From NCBI RefSeq assembly GCF_024166365.1, contig NC_064827.1, positions 76,213,135-76,277,134 of the forward strand: a DNA stretch of 64,000 nucleotides, written 5' to 3'. Shown piece after piece: positions 1-13,680 of this stretch. Below the pieces are notes generated by a model. The model ran no database searches. It had not been told where the DNA came from and worked only from the letters and a program-made list of their open reading frames with translations. Position numbers and translations under genes: made by a program. Positions within the stretch are counted from its first letter, which is position 1, and each line of letters opens with the position of its first letter. The DNA is from Elephas maximus indicus (taxonomy: Eukaryota > Chordata > Mammalia > Proboscidea > Elephantidae).

Positions 1-311
1 TCCCGAAGACAACTCATCAGACACGGAAGGGACTGGACAATGGGTTGGAGAGAGAGGCTGATGTAGAGTGAGCTACTTGCATCAGGTGGACACTTGAGAC
101 TGTGTTGGCATCTCCTGCCTGGAGGGGAGATGGGAGGATAGAGGGGGTTAGAAACTGGCAAAACGGTCACGAAAGGAGAGACTGGAAGGGCTGACTCATT
201 AGGGGGAGAGTAAGTGGGAGTGTGGAGTAAGGTGTATGTATATAAGCTTATATGTGACAGACTGACTTGATTTGTAAACGTTCACTTAAAGCTCAATAAA
301 AATTATTAAAA
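1..311 (+). mobile_element. L1 3' UTR end, Afrotherian L1 lineage
   Basis: The left edge of the window cuts into an L1 3' UTR. It matches the 3' UTR copies near 22900-23290 and 27700-28050 closely, including the GA-rich stretch, the 'ctgacttgatttgtaaac' block and the terminal AATAAA followed by an A-rich tail. No coding sequence remains in view. Confidence 0.85.
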
Positions 312-367
312 GAAAAAAAATTTAGATGATAGTGGCTTTAAATATATGAAACTATAAGGAAGAAGTA

Positions 368-418
368 AATAAATATGTGTGTATGTATATGTTTGTACGT
401 GTGTGTGTATATACATGT
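368..418. repeat. Impure TG/TA microsatellite
   Basis: Alternating tg and ta dinucleotides with interruptions lie just left of an antisense AfroSINE. Confidence 0.6.
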
Positions 419-443
419 ATAGACAGATACATAAAAAAAAATG

Positions 444-594
444 AACCTGTTGCCGATGAGTCAATTCCAAGTCATCATGACCGTATAGGACACGACAGGA
501 CTTCCCCATAGGGTTTCCAAGGAGCGGCTGGTGGATTTGAGCTGCTGACCTTTTGATTAGAAGCCAAACGCTTAACCACTGCACCACCAGGGCT
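444..594 (-). mobile_element. AfroSINE
   Basis: On the minus strand this reads as an Afrotherian tRNA-like SINE: an A-box-like 'gtggttaag' segment, a B-box-like 'ggttcgaatccacc' relative, then the RTE-like tail ending in 'ggcaacaggtt'. Many copies recur in this window on both strands. Confidence 0.9.
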
Positions 595-609
595 TATTAC
601 TGACATCTC

Positions 610-870
610 AGAGCGTTTCCAGTCTTTTTTTTTTAACATAGCAGAGATAATCCCATACGTAATAATTGTATCTTACATTTTTCATTTAAGCATTTCCTCA
701 TACGATCACAAAGTCTAAACTAACGTTTTTAATAAATGCATACTATTTCATCGTGTCTGTACCAATAACCTGTTGTTGGACCTACGCTATTTCCAACTCT
801 TCTCTATTACCAACAACATTATGATAAATATATTTATGTATAAACCTTTTCAGATTATTTTAAATTGTAT
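610..870 (-). mobile_element. Ancient L1 (L1M-type) remnant
   Basis: AT-rich sequence with the 'tatttcatcgtgt...ccaataacctgttgttggac' pattern recalls antisense L1M copies. It is diverged, and the family and edges are uncertain. Confidence 0.4.
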
Positions 871-1104
871 TCCTTGGAACATGGAGGGGGGAGGCCTCCT
901 TGAACAACCAACAGGCATGTCATAAATGGTAATTCAAAGGTAAATTGTTTATTGTTTAGAAGGTCTTTGTCTCAAATAGTTTTTGCAGCACTCCTTTAAA
1001 ACTTTTCTGGTATGTTGAAATGATTCATTGATTTACCAGAATTCTGTACATGTACAACTTTGAAGATATGAAGAGCTGCCTACAGTAGAATGCACTGTTA
1101 GAAT

Positions 1105-1335
1105 AATAGCAATATTAATAATTCATCTATTGAATACCTTTGTTCATGTGTTATCTCCTTTAATCTACACCTCAATCCTTAGAGGCAGGTATTTTCAGGT
1201 ATTGTTGTATCCCCATTTTATAGCTGTAGAAAATACAGTTTATAGAAAAACTGGCCTAAGGCCACATAGTTATTTAGTCAGAGAACCAGATTTCAAACTT
1301 CAAGGCCCTCGTTCCAACCATTACCTAACCCTAAC
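1105..1335 (-). mobile_element. MIR SINE
   Basis: The plus strand reads like the reverse complement of MIR: 'tattgaatacc', 'atcccc attttatag', 'gaaaaactg', then 'gccacatagtta' and 'gaaccagatttcaaac'. Stretch 870-1105 to its left holds nothing I recognise. Confidence 0.75.
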
Positions 1336-1815
1336 CGTAACCCAGTGGCAGTCTTGTTAACTTTAATAGTTACCTATTTTTTTCTCATTCTTCCCCCCCC
1401 CCCTTATTCTTTTAACAAAGCAATTAAAGACATTATCCTTTTAAAAAGGAAAACTAAACGCCCGTTACAGATGACGGCTACTCATTCTTTTTAACTTTGG
1501 GGCGGTTGTAGGTTGAAGCTGAAGGGAGGTCTTCTTTAATTCAAAGCAAGGAATGACTTCCTAATGCCCAGAAGAAGGGGCAGGCCTGTTAATAAATAAG
1601 CTCTCCAGCCCTGGAAGTGTCCAAGCAGAGGCTGTGCAGGCTATAGAGGCTGTGGAGGGAAGCCTGGATTGGGTTGGTGAGCTTGAGCGAATGACGGCAA
1701 AGTCCCTTCCTGCTTGGAGCACCTCTGCTGACAAGTGGTAAAGAAGCTTGGATGTATTTCTCATGTTCTTGCTTCATGGCTTTGCCATCTAATGCCAATG
1801 AATTTACTTTTCTAG

Positions 1816-4357
1816 ATACTCTGACCTGGTCACAGCCAGAGACACTTGGAAAACCCCCATCGCCCCGGCATGGTCATGTGATGGTGGCAGCAGGGACAAA
1901 GCTCTTCATCCATGGAGGCTTAGCAGGGGACAAATTCTATGATGATCTCCATTGTATTGATATAAGTAGGTAAAGTAGGGGCTTATCAGCTTAAAATTAA
2001 ATGGAATGTGCTCTGATAGAATATAGCCACGCTTATAGGTGTGGGTAACTTGACAAGGTTGTAGATTTCTTCACTGGGTTCTCTCAAGTGTGGCCTGAAT
2101 AATAATAATAATAGCAATAAATGCAGACATTTCATGAGCACCTGCTATGTGTCCAAGCATTATCTTTGATTATCCCAACAACTTGTCTTTAATATCCATT
2201 ATTCTTTGTATTCTCCAAGTGGATTTCTTTCAGGCATGAGCTGTGAGGAACATGGATAACTACTAGAGTGTGTTTTGAGATTGGTGACTAGAATTGCATG
2301 CCAAACATTGTTGAAAATACTGGGGAAGAGGAGGGTTAGGGATAACATGAGAATCATCACTGAAGGACTAATGTGCCCTGTAGGGCCTGGACTCAGTATC
2401 TGTCAGCCCTTCAGACTGAGCTCCATTAAGACAGGACTTTGTCTTTTTTGTTCCCCAGTGTATTTCCTGCACTTAGCACAATGTCTGGCAGATAGATGGT
2501 AAGTACATGTCTATTGGATGAGTGAGTAGACAGATGAATGAACAAATGAGCACGTCCTACAGTGCTGCAGACTTCAGAAATTGGAATAGTGGTCATAAGG
2601 CACAGGGAACTGCTGTGGTACCTTGCCAAGCGGTGGATTCTCTGGCTTGGTGACATCTTAGGCCAGGTGATGCTGGCTGGGATTCCTACATTGGCGAGAA
2701 TTTTGGCTGGACTGGGTGATCCTCCCTTCCACCTCTGCGATGCTGGGCTCCCTCCTTGCCAATACAAATGGAAACTATCTTCAATGAAATGTTCCTTGCA
2801 GGCAGTCAAATATATGTTTTTGTGTAATTTTTTTTTTTTAGCGAAAATATACACAGCACAACCTACACCAACAATGGGGTTATAATGTTTATTTTTAGAA
2901 AGTAAAGTTCTTTTCTCTTGTGCTGAGGAACTACTTCCTAGCTGTTTTTCTTGCCTACCCAAGTAGTTCTCTAAACCTAAAATCCAATGATATCCTGCCT
3001 CATTCCCTGCAAAAATAGATTGGGAGTAGTCACTGAAGCAGCACATTTATGGTGTAGAGAATACAGGCTTTGGAGTCAGACTTAGGTACAATTCTAGCCC
3101 TGCCACTTACTAACTGTGGCATCGCAGGACAAGTCTCTCCCTCTCTAATCCTCAGTTTCCTCATCTGTAAGAAAGCAGGCAGGCAGAAGTAATAGCAATT
3201 TCATAAGGCTCTTATGACAATTAAGTGAAGTAAGGTATTTAATGTTGTACAGCCAGCATTCCACAAAGTTGCTTTCTAAGGAAGCTTTAGTATTAAAACA
3301 AGCGTGTGCATGTGTGTGGGCGCACACCCACCCACCCACACACACACAGAGAATCTCACTTATGGGTTTCAGAGCAGTTAATGGTGATGGTCAACAAAGA
3401 TTACAGCACATTTTTCAGTGTGCTCTACCTACTTCGGAATCACCTGGAATGCTTGTTAGAACTATAGGTTACTTAGCCCCTCCCTCTGTGAATTACCAAA
3501 TTAGAATTTCAAGCTCCCCCAGGTAATTCTTTTGCACACTAAACCTTGCTGTATTATCTCTGGTTTGCAAGCTACAGCAGAGTTGACAAGATAAGTTTGA
3601 AACCACATTTTAGCCCATGTTGTGCCAAAACACTTCCTTTCTCTTGGCAGGTGACATGAGGTGGCAGAAGCTAAGTCCCACTGGGGCTGCTCCCACAGGC
3701 TGTGCTGCCCATTCAGCTGTGGCTGTGGGGAAACATGTGTATATCTTTGGAGGAATGGCTCCCACAGGAGCACTGGACACAATGTACCAATACCACATAG
3801 GTAAGCAAGTATCACCTTGGATCTTCAAACAAATGTGACCACTCAGATTAGAAATGATAGTTGGTTTGGTTTTTGAAACTGGCCCCTCTACATCCAAATC
3901 CAAAGGAATAGCCAGATTTGTAGGGAATGACATCATCAAAGCAGTGATATTGCTGTTAGTCTTTTTTCCTTTGGTCCTCTGTTTCTGTTAAAGTTCAGCT
4001 GATACAATAAATCACTGAGCATTTCTGGAAGGTTCTTAATATGAAACCTTTGTTTTCTTTTTCCCCAACATAGAAAAGCAGCTTTGGACTTTGCTTAAAT
4101 TTGATACTTTTCTACCCCCTGGACGATTGGACCATTCCATGTGTATCATTCCATGGCCAGTGACATCTTCTGAAAAGGAAGATTCAAATTCTGTTCCTCT
4201 GAACTGTGAAGCTGAAAAAGATTTTGCTGACAAAGGAGTGATCCAAAGTGATGACTCACAGGAAAGTCAGGCTGACATACTCCTCTGTTTTGTGTTTGGT
4301 GGCATGAATACAGAAGGAGAAATCTATGATGATTGTATTGTAACTGTAGTTGACTAA
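1816..4357 (+). CDS. RABEPK: RABEPK (Rab9 effector p40), last three coding exons
   Basis: Partial gene: the 5' exons lie left of the window. Exons are 1816-1965, 3651-3800 and 4074-4357, with phases fitting human RABEPK (a|gt Ser, then g|aa Glu). The translation runs from TLTWSQPETLG through DMRWQKLSPTG to a C-terminus GEIYDDCIVTVVD, matching the human protein closely. It contains three kelch blade cores (HGHVMVAAGTKLFIHGG, AHSAVAVGKHVYIFGG, and DHSMCIIPW with LLCFVFGGMNTEG). Introns use GTAGGT and GTAAGC donors and pyrimidine-rich acceptors. The protein is known as a kelch-propeller effector of Rab9 in mannose-6-phosphate receptor transport from late endosomes to the TGN. The acidic, poorly conserved linker (EKEDSNSVPLNCEAEKDF and onward) differs most from human. 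Stop TAA is at 4355-4357. It is convergent with HSPA5. Identity is confident. Confidence 0.96.
2105..2235 (-). mobile_element. Probable MIR fragment
   Basis: After an (aat)n run at 2098-2113, 'gagcacctgctatgtgtcc' and 'gattatcccaacaactt' resemble antisense MIR. It lies in a RABEPK intron. Confidence 0.45.
2395..2545 (+). mobile_element. L2 LINE 3' end
   Basis: The 'gagctccattaagacaggac ... cacttagcacaatgtctggcagatag ... gaatgaacaaatgag' pattern is the sense 3' end of L2, in the RABEPK intron. Confidence 0.75.
3046..3262 (+). mobile_element. MIR SINE
   Basis: Sense MIR pattern: 'gctttggagtcagact', 'ctgccacttactaactgtg', 'cctcagtttcctcatctgtaa'. It lies in the RABEPK intron. Confidence 0.85.
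3305..3350. repeat. CA/TG-rich microsatellite
   Basis: A short (tg)n run passes into (ccca)n and (ca)n in the RABEPK intron. Confidence 0.7.
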
Positions 4358-4361
4358 TAAA
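4356..4361 (+). terminator. Candidate RABEPK poly(A) signal overlapping the stop codon
   Basis: AATAAA begins on the second base of the TAA stop (4355-4357) and is followed by a T-rich stretch to about 4382. A second AATAAA lies at about 4493-4498. Either could serve; the sequence alone does not decide. Confidence 0.45.
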
Positions 4362-4399
4362 ACCCACGTTTTATTACTTTTAAGCATCAATTACTTTCA

Positions 4400-5264
4400 G
4401 AAAAGTTAAATGACACTTCAGCTGTTTTATACCTTTGAAATATTTTCTGGACTATCTATCCATATTATTCTTATCCACTTTGGTAGGTGTAGAAATAAAC
4501 TGGATAGCCCAGTGAAAAAAAGATCTTTATCTAAAGGGCTTTACTAGCAATACAACCTAGGTGTGATTGTTATGAACACCGATCACCAAAAGGTTGCAGA
4601 ATCACAATTGCTAGATACAACATAAGATGGAGAAATCAGGGAGTGGACATTTGCAGGTTGAAGTCTATCTTTTTAATATTCAGTATCTGCTCTTCAGAAA
4701 GAGGTGCAGAGTCTTGGTACAAGGTAATGACAGTCATTGGAGATAGGGCTGAAGGCTGCCCTTTGCATTTCCAAGCCAACCCCACTGCCCCAGGGCACAA
4801 GGCAGTCAGGTTAATTTTATTTGTATTAAGCTTGGCCTGAAGACCTAATGTTCTAAGCTCCAGGTGCCCAAATGCTTTTGTGGCAGTAAGACAGAGGTCC
4901 AGGCCTCAGATTAAGACAAACTTGGTGTTAGGTCCCAATTCTACCATCTTTATCAAATTTATCTATGAAGTAGTATCCACCCCTCAGGCAATATCAGATT
5001 TCAAGTTACCATCCGATAGCCTAACCTTCACTGATCATAGTGACTCACCTATACCACCCTTCCTTAGGAAGCCAACCCAAGTAATCATAAACCTGTTTTT
5101 ATATAAACCTCTGCCTTTAATCCAAAATTGTAGTGGGGTTTAGTGTAGTTTCATGGTTATCATCCTGGGTCCCCCCCACTACCACCAATGAAATTCCAGT
5201 GATAAAGACTCTGACAACTAGGGTTGAAAATACACAACATCCTAAAATTATAAATCCCAGTACA
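4400..5264. other. RABEPK-HSPA5 intergenic sequence, nothing recognised
   Basis: Apart from the second AATAAA near 4493 I see no gene, RNA or clear repeat here. Confidence 0.5.
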
Positions 5265-5955
5265 TATTGCACATTACGCAAATCTGCTGCAAAAGACCTC
5301 CTTTAAAGTGTTAAAAACCAAAGATGTCACTTTGAGGACTAAGGAGCACCTGACCCAAGCAATGGTATTTTCAATCGCTTCATATGCATGCAAAAATTCT
5401 CCTGGCATAGTGGTTAAGAGCTACAGCTGCTAACCAAAAGGTCAGCAGTTTGAATCTACCAGGTAGTCCTTGGAAACCATATGGGGCAGCTCTACTGTGT
5501 TCTATAGGGTCACAATGAGTCAAAATCAACTCGATGGCAACGGATCTTTGGGGGTTTTTTTCATATGCATGCAAAAGTTGGACAGTGAAATCAATGCCTT
5601 TGAATTACAGCATTGACAAAAAATATTGAATATACCATGAACTGCCAGAATGAACACGTGTCTTGGAAATACAGCCAGAGTGCTCCTTAGAAATGAAGAT
5701 GGCAAGACTTCATCTCATGTACTTTGGGCATGTTATCAGAAGGGACCAGTCACCAGTCGCTGGAGGACATCATGCTTAGTAGACGGTCAGCAAAAAAGAG
5801 GAACACCCTCAACAAGATGGATTAACACAGTGGCTCCACAATAGGCTCAAACATAGCAAACGATTATGAGGATGGCACAGGACAGGGCACTGCTCTGTTG
5901 AATGTAGGGTTACTGAGTCAGAAGCTACTCCACAGCACCTGACAACACGTCAAGT
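5265..5955 (+). mobile_element. RTE-clade LINE, 3' part of ORF and tail, split by an AfroSINE
   Basis: 5265-5379 and 5577-5955 read as one RTE element. The left piece has the 'gcaaatctgctgcaaaagacc ... ggtattttcaatcgc' segment. The right piece has the conserved RTE C-terminal coding region, with residues like GTPSTRWINTV and a 'cacctgacaac' tail. The coding sequence is broken. The AfroSINE at 5396-5560 sits between a 16-bp duplication of the RTE's own sequence. Confidence 0.85.
5396..5560 (+). mobile_element. AfroSINE with 16-bp TSD, inside an RTE LINE
   Basis: It reads 'ctcctggcatagtggttaag' through 'aactcgatggcaac' with a G/T-rich tail. The flanking repeat tcatatgcatgcaaaa is perfect at 5380-5395 and 5561-5576. 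Confidence 0.95.
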
Positions 5956-6299
5956 TAACATGGGCAATCACTCCACCAATTCTTAAGACAGAAGAATTCA
6001 AGCAGCTATAAATAGAAGGCCACCAGAATGAGTTTTAAGGAGAAAGAAAATTTCAAATGGTTTCAGAAAAGTACTTATGGACACCGTGAAACAGTCCTTG
6101 CCTAAGTAAGGATGTGGATGAACCTCCCCTCCGCAAGGACAGGCAAAGCCTTTTAAAGTATCGAATAGAAATGTTTCCTTATCCCATCCCCAAGTGTCCC
6201 AAGCATCTACCACCCCCTCCAAAAAAAAATATAACCTTACATTTTGGCTATATTCCTAAAATAGATAACCTAATGAAAGCTTATCACAAAAATTAGACG
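5956..6299. other. Intergenic gap, nothing recognised
   Basis: It separates the RTE from the HSPA5 3' end. An AT-rich short region with no supportable gene or repeat. Confidence 0.5.
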
Positions 6300-6648
6300 A
6301 GTGTAAATAACAAACATTTATTGGTGTCACTTATGGTAGAAAAAAGTTCCTACACCAGATGTACATGACCCAATTGTTAAATAGAACATTTCTGAGGTGA
6401 GCACACTCCCAACCCATTGTTTTTTACCCAGTGTTTTAAGATTGCCAATTCCTTCTCTCCCCCCACCCCAAGACATGTGAGCAACTGCTAATGAAAAGCA
6501 GTAAACAGCCATTTAGGCTATAGCATTTTCAACTCCACTCAGAGGTGAAGATTCCAATTACATTCGAGACTTAAGTTCTCTCAATTTTCTCCTAACGAAA
6601 GTTCCTGAGTCCAGTATTTACAATATTACAGCACTAGCAGAACAGTGT
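6300..6648 (-). other. HSPA5: HSPA5 3' UTR
   Basis: It runs from the TAG stop (6649-6651) to a cleavage site expected near 6300. On the minus strand the 3' end reads AATAAATGTTTGTTATTTACAC, close to my memory of the human HSPA5 end. Confidence 0.85.
6317..6322 (-). terminator. HSPA5 poly(A) signal AATAAA
   Basis: TTTATT on the plus strand is AATAAA on the minus strand, about 330 nt after the HSPA5 stop and followed by a T/G-rich stretch. Confidence 0.85.
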
Positions 6649-10236
<3,588 letters not shown>

Positions 10237-10470
10237 TTTGCCGGCGCAGTCGGCCAGTCGGTCAGCAGGCAGGCAGGACGTCGCTGGCAATTCACTCACA
10301 GGGCGCAGCACGGAAGCGCACGAGAATTACCGACCTGAAAAAGACCGGAGCCTGAGGTGAGGAGGCGTAGCTGCCGAAGCGAAAGATAAGGCTGGAGAAG
10401 AAGGCCGCGGCGCTTACCCCGGCACTCTCAAAACACCCAAATCGGTCAGTCAGTGATGTCTCGGTCGGCG
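10237..10470 (-). other. HSPA5: HSPA5 5' UTR
   Basis: It lies between the ATG at 10236-10234 and a start site expected about 30 bp downstream of the TATA box. No upstream ATG is present on the minus strand. A consensus donor (GGG|GTAAGC, intron from 10417) and acceptor (tctttttcag, intron end 10335) fall within it; see findings. The start site is inferred. Confidence 0.75.
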
Positions 10471-10494
10471 TCGACGGCGCCGTCGCCGACTCCC

Positions 10495-10502
10495 CTTATA
10501 TA
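10495..10502 (-). promoter_or_regulatory. HSPA5 TATA box
   Basis: TATATAAG on the minus strand, just upstream of the 5' UTR and downstream of the ERSE array, as expected for the GRP78 promoter. Confidence 0.9.
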
Positions 10503-10520
10503 CCCTCCCCCCAGCCCTGT

Positions 10521-10539
10521 CGTGGAGGCCGCCGATTGG
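10521..10539 (-). promoter_or_regulatory. ERSE 1 of HSPA5
   Basis: CCAAT-N9-CCACG on the minus strand is an exact match to the ER stress response element bound by NF-Y with ATF6/XBP1. It is nearest the TATA box. Confidence 0.95.
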
Positions 10540-10553
10540 CGAAGGCGCTGCTC

Positions 10554-10572
10554 GTTGGAGGCCGCTGATTGG
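10554..10572 (-). promoter_or_regulatory. ERSE 2 of HSPA5
   Basis: CCAAT-N9-CCAAC on the minus strand has one change from the consensus second half and lies 33 bp from ERSE 1. Confidence 0.9.
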
Positions 10573-10585
10573 CCCAGGCTACTAA

Positions 10586-10604
10586 GCTGGCCACCGCCGA
10601 TTCG
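10586..10604 (-). promoter_or_regulatory. Degenerate third ERSE
   Basis: CGAAT-N9-CCAGC on the minus strand keeps the 5-9-5 spacing and lies 32 bp from ERSE 2. Both half sites are imperfect. Human HSPA5 is known to have three ERSEs. Confidence 0.55.
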
Positions 10605-10623
10605 AAGCGGCCTCCTCCGCAAT

Positions 10624-10631
10624 TAACGTCA
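10624..10631 (-). promoter_or_regulatory. CRE/ATF-like site
   Basis: TGACGTTA on the minus strand, upstream of the ERSE array. Further inverted CCAAT boxes (ATTGG on plus) lie at 10656-10660 and 10720-10724. Confidence 0.6.
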
Positions 10632-10960
10632 CTGTTACGCCTCCTGGGCAGTTTCATTGGCCGCATGTCTCTCCACTAACCATCAATGGGCGGCAATATC
10701 CGCCCCCTGAGCGGGAACCATTGGCTCAACAGCTGCCTGTCCCTCGCGCGACCTCTCACTCTAGGGCCGTTTCCGCCGCTGAGGTCCCGCCTTTACGCTG
10801 GGCCCCAGGGGATAGGCGATTGTCCGGAGTGCGGGATCCCCCGGGGCTATGAGCCTTGAGGCCTTCCCTCTTCCGCTGCCCTCTCTCCGCTCCTCCGTCT
10901 CAGCTAGAAGCCGCAAAAGGTCCCCTCCTCTCCCCCGCCTCAATCTTGTCCTAGACTGCG

Positions 10961-11499
10961 GGGTCTCAGGGTAGATGTTGGGTTCACATCAGAACAGTCC
11001 AGTGCTTCTGTCCTTCACAGCCACTGCCGGGTCCAGAGTGTTGATCATCGTATCCTGGTCTGGGCTCTGTCTGGCCGCTAATAACGGCTCCTCTCAGAAA
11101 GTTGTATGTTCGCTTTACCCCTGCCCAGTATCTTTGTCTATACCAGGCCTTTCAAAATTGCTCTGCCCCACGGTAAGTCACAGCACCGACCTGGCCAAAG
11201 TAGTTGCCTCCATGCCCTGAGTCCCCACTATGGTAGCGCTCTCCAGAAAAAAAAAGAGCTTATTAAAGCTATCCGCCCCCACCCTGGATATATCACTCTT
11301 AATAGCTTGTAACCCCTTCTCCCTTACCCATCGTTTCCTTTTGTGGTTCCGGTTATCATTTACAAGGTCTTCCTCATCCCTTGTTTTTGATGTCTTAACT
11401 CTCTTCATTCTTCTGGAAAAGGTCTGATTGTGCTAAAAGCATTTGACAGACAAAAGGAGTCTTGATAGTGTCTTGCTCTTGTATAACATCCTTTAGCAA
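10961..11499. other. Upstream flank of HSPA5, nothing recognised
   Basis: Unique-looking sequence between the CpG island and the first intergenic repeats. No gene or repeat is supported. Confidence 0.5.
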
Positions 11500-11935
11500 G
11501 AAATAAGAGGCTACTGTTTACTTAAAGGCTTACAATATTCCGAGCAGAAGTCTTGGTGGTACAGTGGTTAAAGCACTCAGCTGCTAATAAAAGGTGGCGG
11601 TTGGAACCCACCAACTGATCCACAGGAGAAAGATGTGGCAGTCTGCTCCCATAAAGGTTCACAGCCTTGAAAACCCTGTGGGCCAGCTCTACTCTGTCCT
11701 ATAGGGTTGCTATGAGTAGGAATTGACTCCATGGCACGCAACAAGAACATATTCCAAGCATTGTTCTATGTGCTATTTCTGATTTGTTTGGCCTTTACCA
11801 TTAAGTACTTGGTAGGCATTTCCCATTTTGCAGTTGAGAAAACTGAGACAGAAAAAGATTAATAACGGGTTAAAGTTAAATCGGATTGATATCCAGATCT
11901 GCTTAAATCCATAGCCAGTGCGTTTAACTTCCTCA
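11500..11935 (-). mobile_element. MIR SINE split by an AfroSINE
   Basis: Antisense MIR pieces at 11500-11546 and 11749-11935 ('cattttgcagttgagaaaactgag' and related) flank the AfroSINE. Confidence 0.7.
11547..11748 (+). mobile_element. AfroSINE, long variant, in a MIR
   Basis: The long form carries an extra 'ggagaaagatgtggcag...' middle block. Flanks 'atattccgagca' (11535-11546) and 'atattccaagca' (11749-11760) are an 11-12 bp TSD with one mismatch. Confidence 0.9.
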
Positions 11936-11949
11936 TTCGTTCTATTCAT

Positions 11950-12685
11950 TCATTCAACAAATGTTTTTGAATAACCTACTATAAGTAGGCCAAAGCTCTG
12001 ATATAAAATTTTTGAGATTCTTACAGAAAATACTAGGGGCATTATCATAGTGAGGAACTGATGACCCCAATATTTTTCCCACTATGTTGGGCATCTTAAT
12101 GTACCCTTGATACTCATGGGTACTTGCAATACAGTGTCCATATTGCACTGAAACATCTCACACACAGTTCACTAAGATGATGAGTCAGTTCTCAAGAATT
12201 TTCCCTTCTCCTTTAGTGCTCCTCAAAGTATATGCTGGTGACTCAGAGTTGACTCCATTCTTACTATAGTGGTTGCATCATCCATCTCGTCAGGGCTTGT
12301 AATACCACCACAACACTGACCCTTTGGGTTGCATCAGCCCAGTATCAAGGTAGAAATCACAGTTTGGCCACATTAAAAGTTCATGTCATTTCAAGCAAAT
12401 TTTATGTATATATTGAAGTTCATTTCCATTGAAAAACAAAGCTCTCAGTTTCACCCTCACCCTTAATTGATTGTGGTAACCTTTTGGAACTCTCTTTCTA
12501 AATCCATAAAAGTGATATCTGGTGAACTTCCAAAGAAGATTGTGTTGGTGGTTGCAACATTTGTTTAAAACCAAGTATTTTATGCTAAATATTCCAAAGT
12601 GTGATCATTAATATGTTTCTCATATAAAGTATAGAAATGGATTGAACAGGGAAATGCGTAGGCAAACCTAGTTTACTAAATGTTA
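11950..12685. other. Intergenic sequence, nothing recognised
   Basis: No gene or clear repeat seen. Confidence 0.45.
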
Positions 12686-12689
12686 AGTG

Positions 12690-12895
12690 CCTATAATAAT
12701 ATCAGTGCCAAGTTATCAATACTTAACCAAGTACCAGATACTGTACCAAACACCATATGTGCATTATCTATTTTAATCCTAGTGAATGCGTTTTTTTATA
12801 CCTACTTTAGAGCTGAGGAATCTGAAGCCCCAAGTGATAAAGAAACTTGACCAGGAGGTCACACAGCTGAGGAGATGTGGAGCCAGGATTTGAGT
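12690..12895 (-). mobile_element. MIR SINE
   Basis: Antisense MIR: 'gagctgaggaatctgaagcc', 'ggtcacacagctgagga', 'gagccaggatttgag'. Confidence 0.8.
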
Positions 12896-12954
12896 GTTGG
12901 CAGTTTGATTTTTAACTTGTATTGACTAAGTTGTCATCTTGAGTTTTGGGTTTA

Positions 12955-13133
12955 TTTAAAAAAAAAAAAAAAAAAAACAAACCTGTTGCCTGTCAAGTTC
13001 ATTCCAACTCATAGTGACCCTGTAGGACAGAGCAGAACTGTCCTATAGGGTTTCCAAGGAGCGGCTGGTAGATTCAAACTGCTGATCTTTTGGTTAGCAG
13101 CTGAGCTCTTAACCACTGTGCCACCAGGGCTCC
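12955..13133 (-). mobile_element. AfroSINE with 10-bp TSD
   Basis: Minus-strand AfroSINE whose T-rich tail appears as a run of A on the plus strand. The repeat tttgggttta lies at 12945-12954 and 13134-13143. Confidence 0.93.
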
Positions 13134-13539
13134 TTTGGGTTTATAGGACTTATATTTTGTTTTAGGATATAGAGTAATTATATATTTTCTGAATATTTTG
13201 ATAATAGGCAAGAGGCAAATGTAGATTTTATCCAGTAATTTAAGCCAGTTCATTTCACTTGTGCTCCTATGCGTAAGAAAATAGATTTCCGCTTCCCATC
13301 TGATCTCAGAAAGCTGAAAAGAGTTAGGACTGATTAGGAATGAATATGACTTAGCTTCTAAGTCTTCCTTTCTGAAAGAGGAATTAATAAATAATCGAAA
13401 GGCATACAACAGGAAGGAAAAGAAAGTATGTAATTAAAAATTGAATATTGAGACCCAGATAATTGAGATCTTACTACAAGGCTTGTTGGAGGGAACATTC
13501 AGGTAGAAGATAGAAGGACATATGACTTTGAAAAAAACC

Positions 13540-13680
13540 AACCTCCCAAACCTTAGTTTCTTCATCTATTAAACAGCAGAGGTTTCTGTCCTGCCTATCT
13601 TACTGGGTTGTTTCAAAAATCAGATGAGATGTTCTATGTGAAAGCATGTTGAAAGTTGTAGAGTAGTGGTAATGTCAATA
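13540..13680 (+). mobile_element. MIR SINE fragment
   Basis: 'cttagtttcttcatctatta', 'ctgcctatcttactgggttg' and the following bases match the sense 3' half of MIR. The surrounding stretches 13145-13535 and 13690-14160 hold nothing recognised. Confidence 0.65.

Noticed and set aside
2426-3046. A 206-codon minus-strand open frame in a RABEPK intron.
   Set aside because: It crosses L2 sequence and low-complexity runs, has no recognisable domain, and lies between coding exons of another gene.
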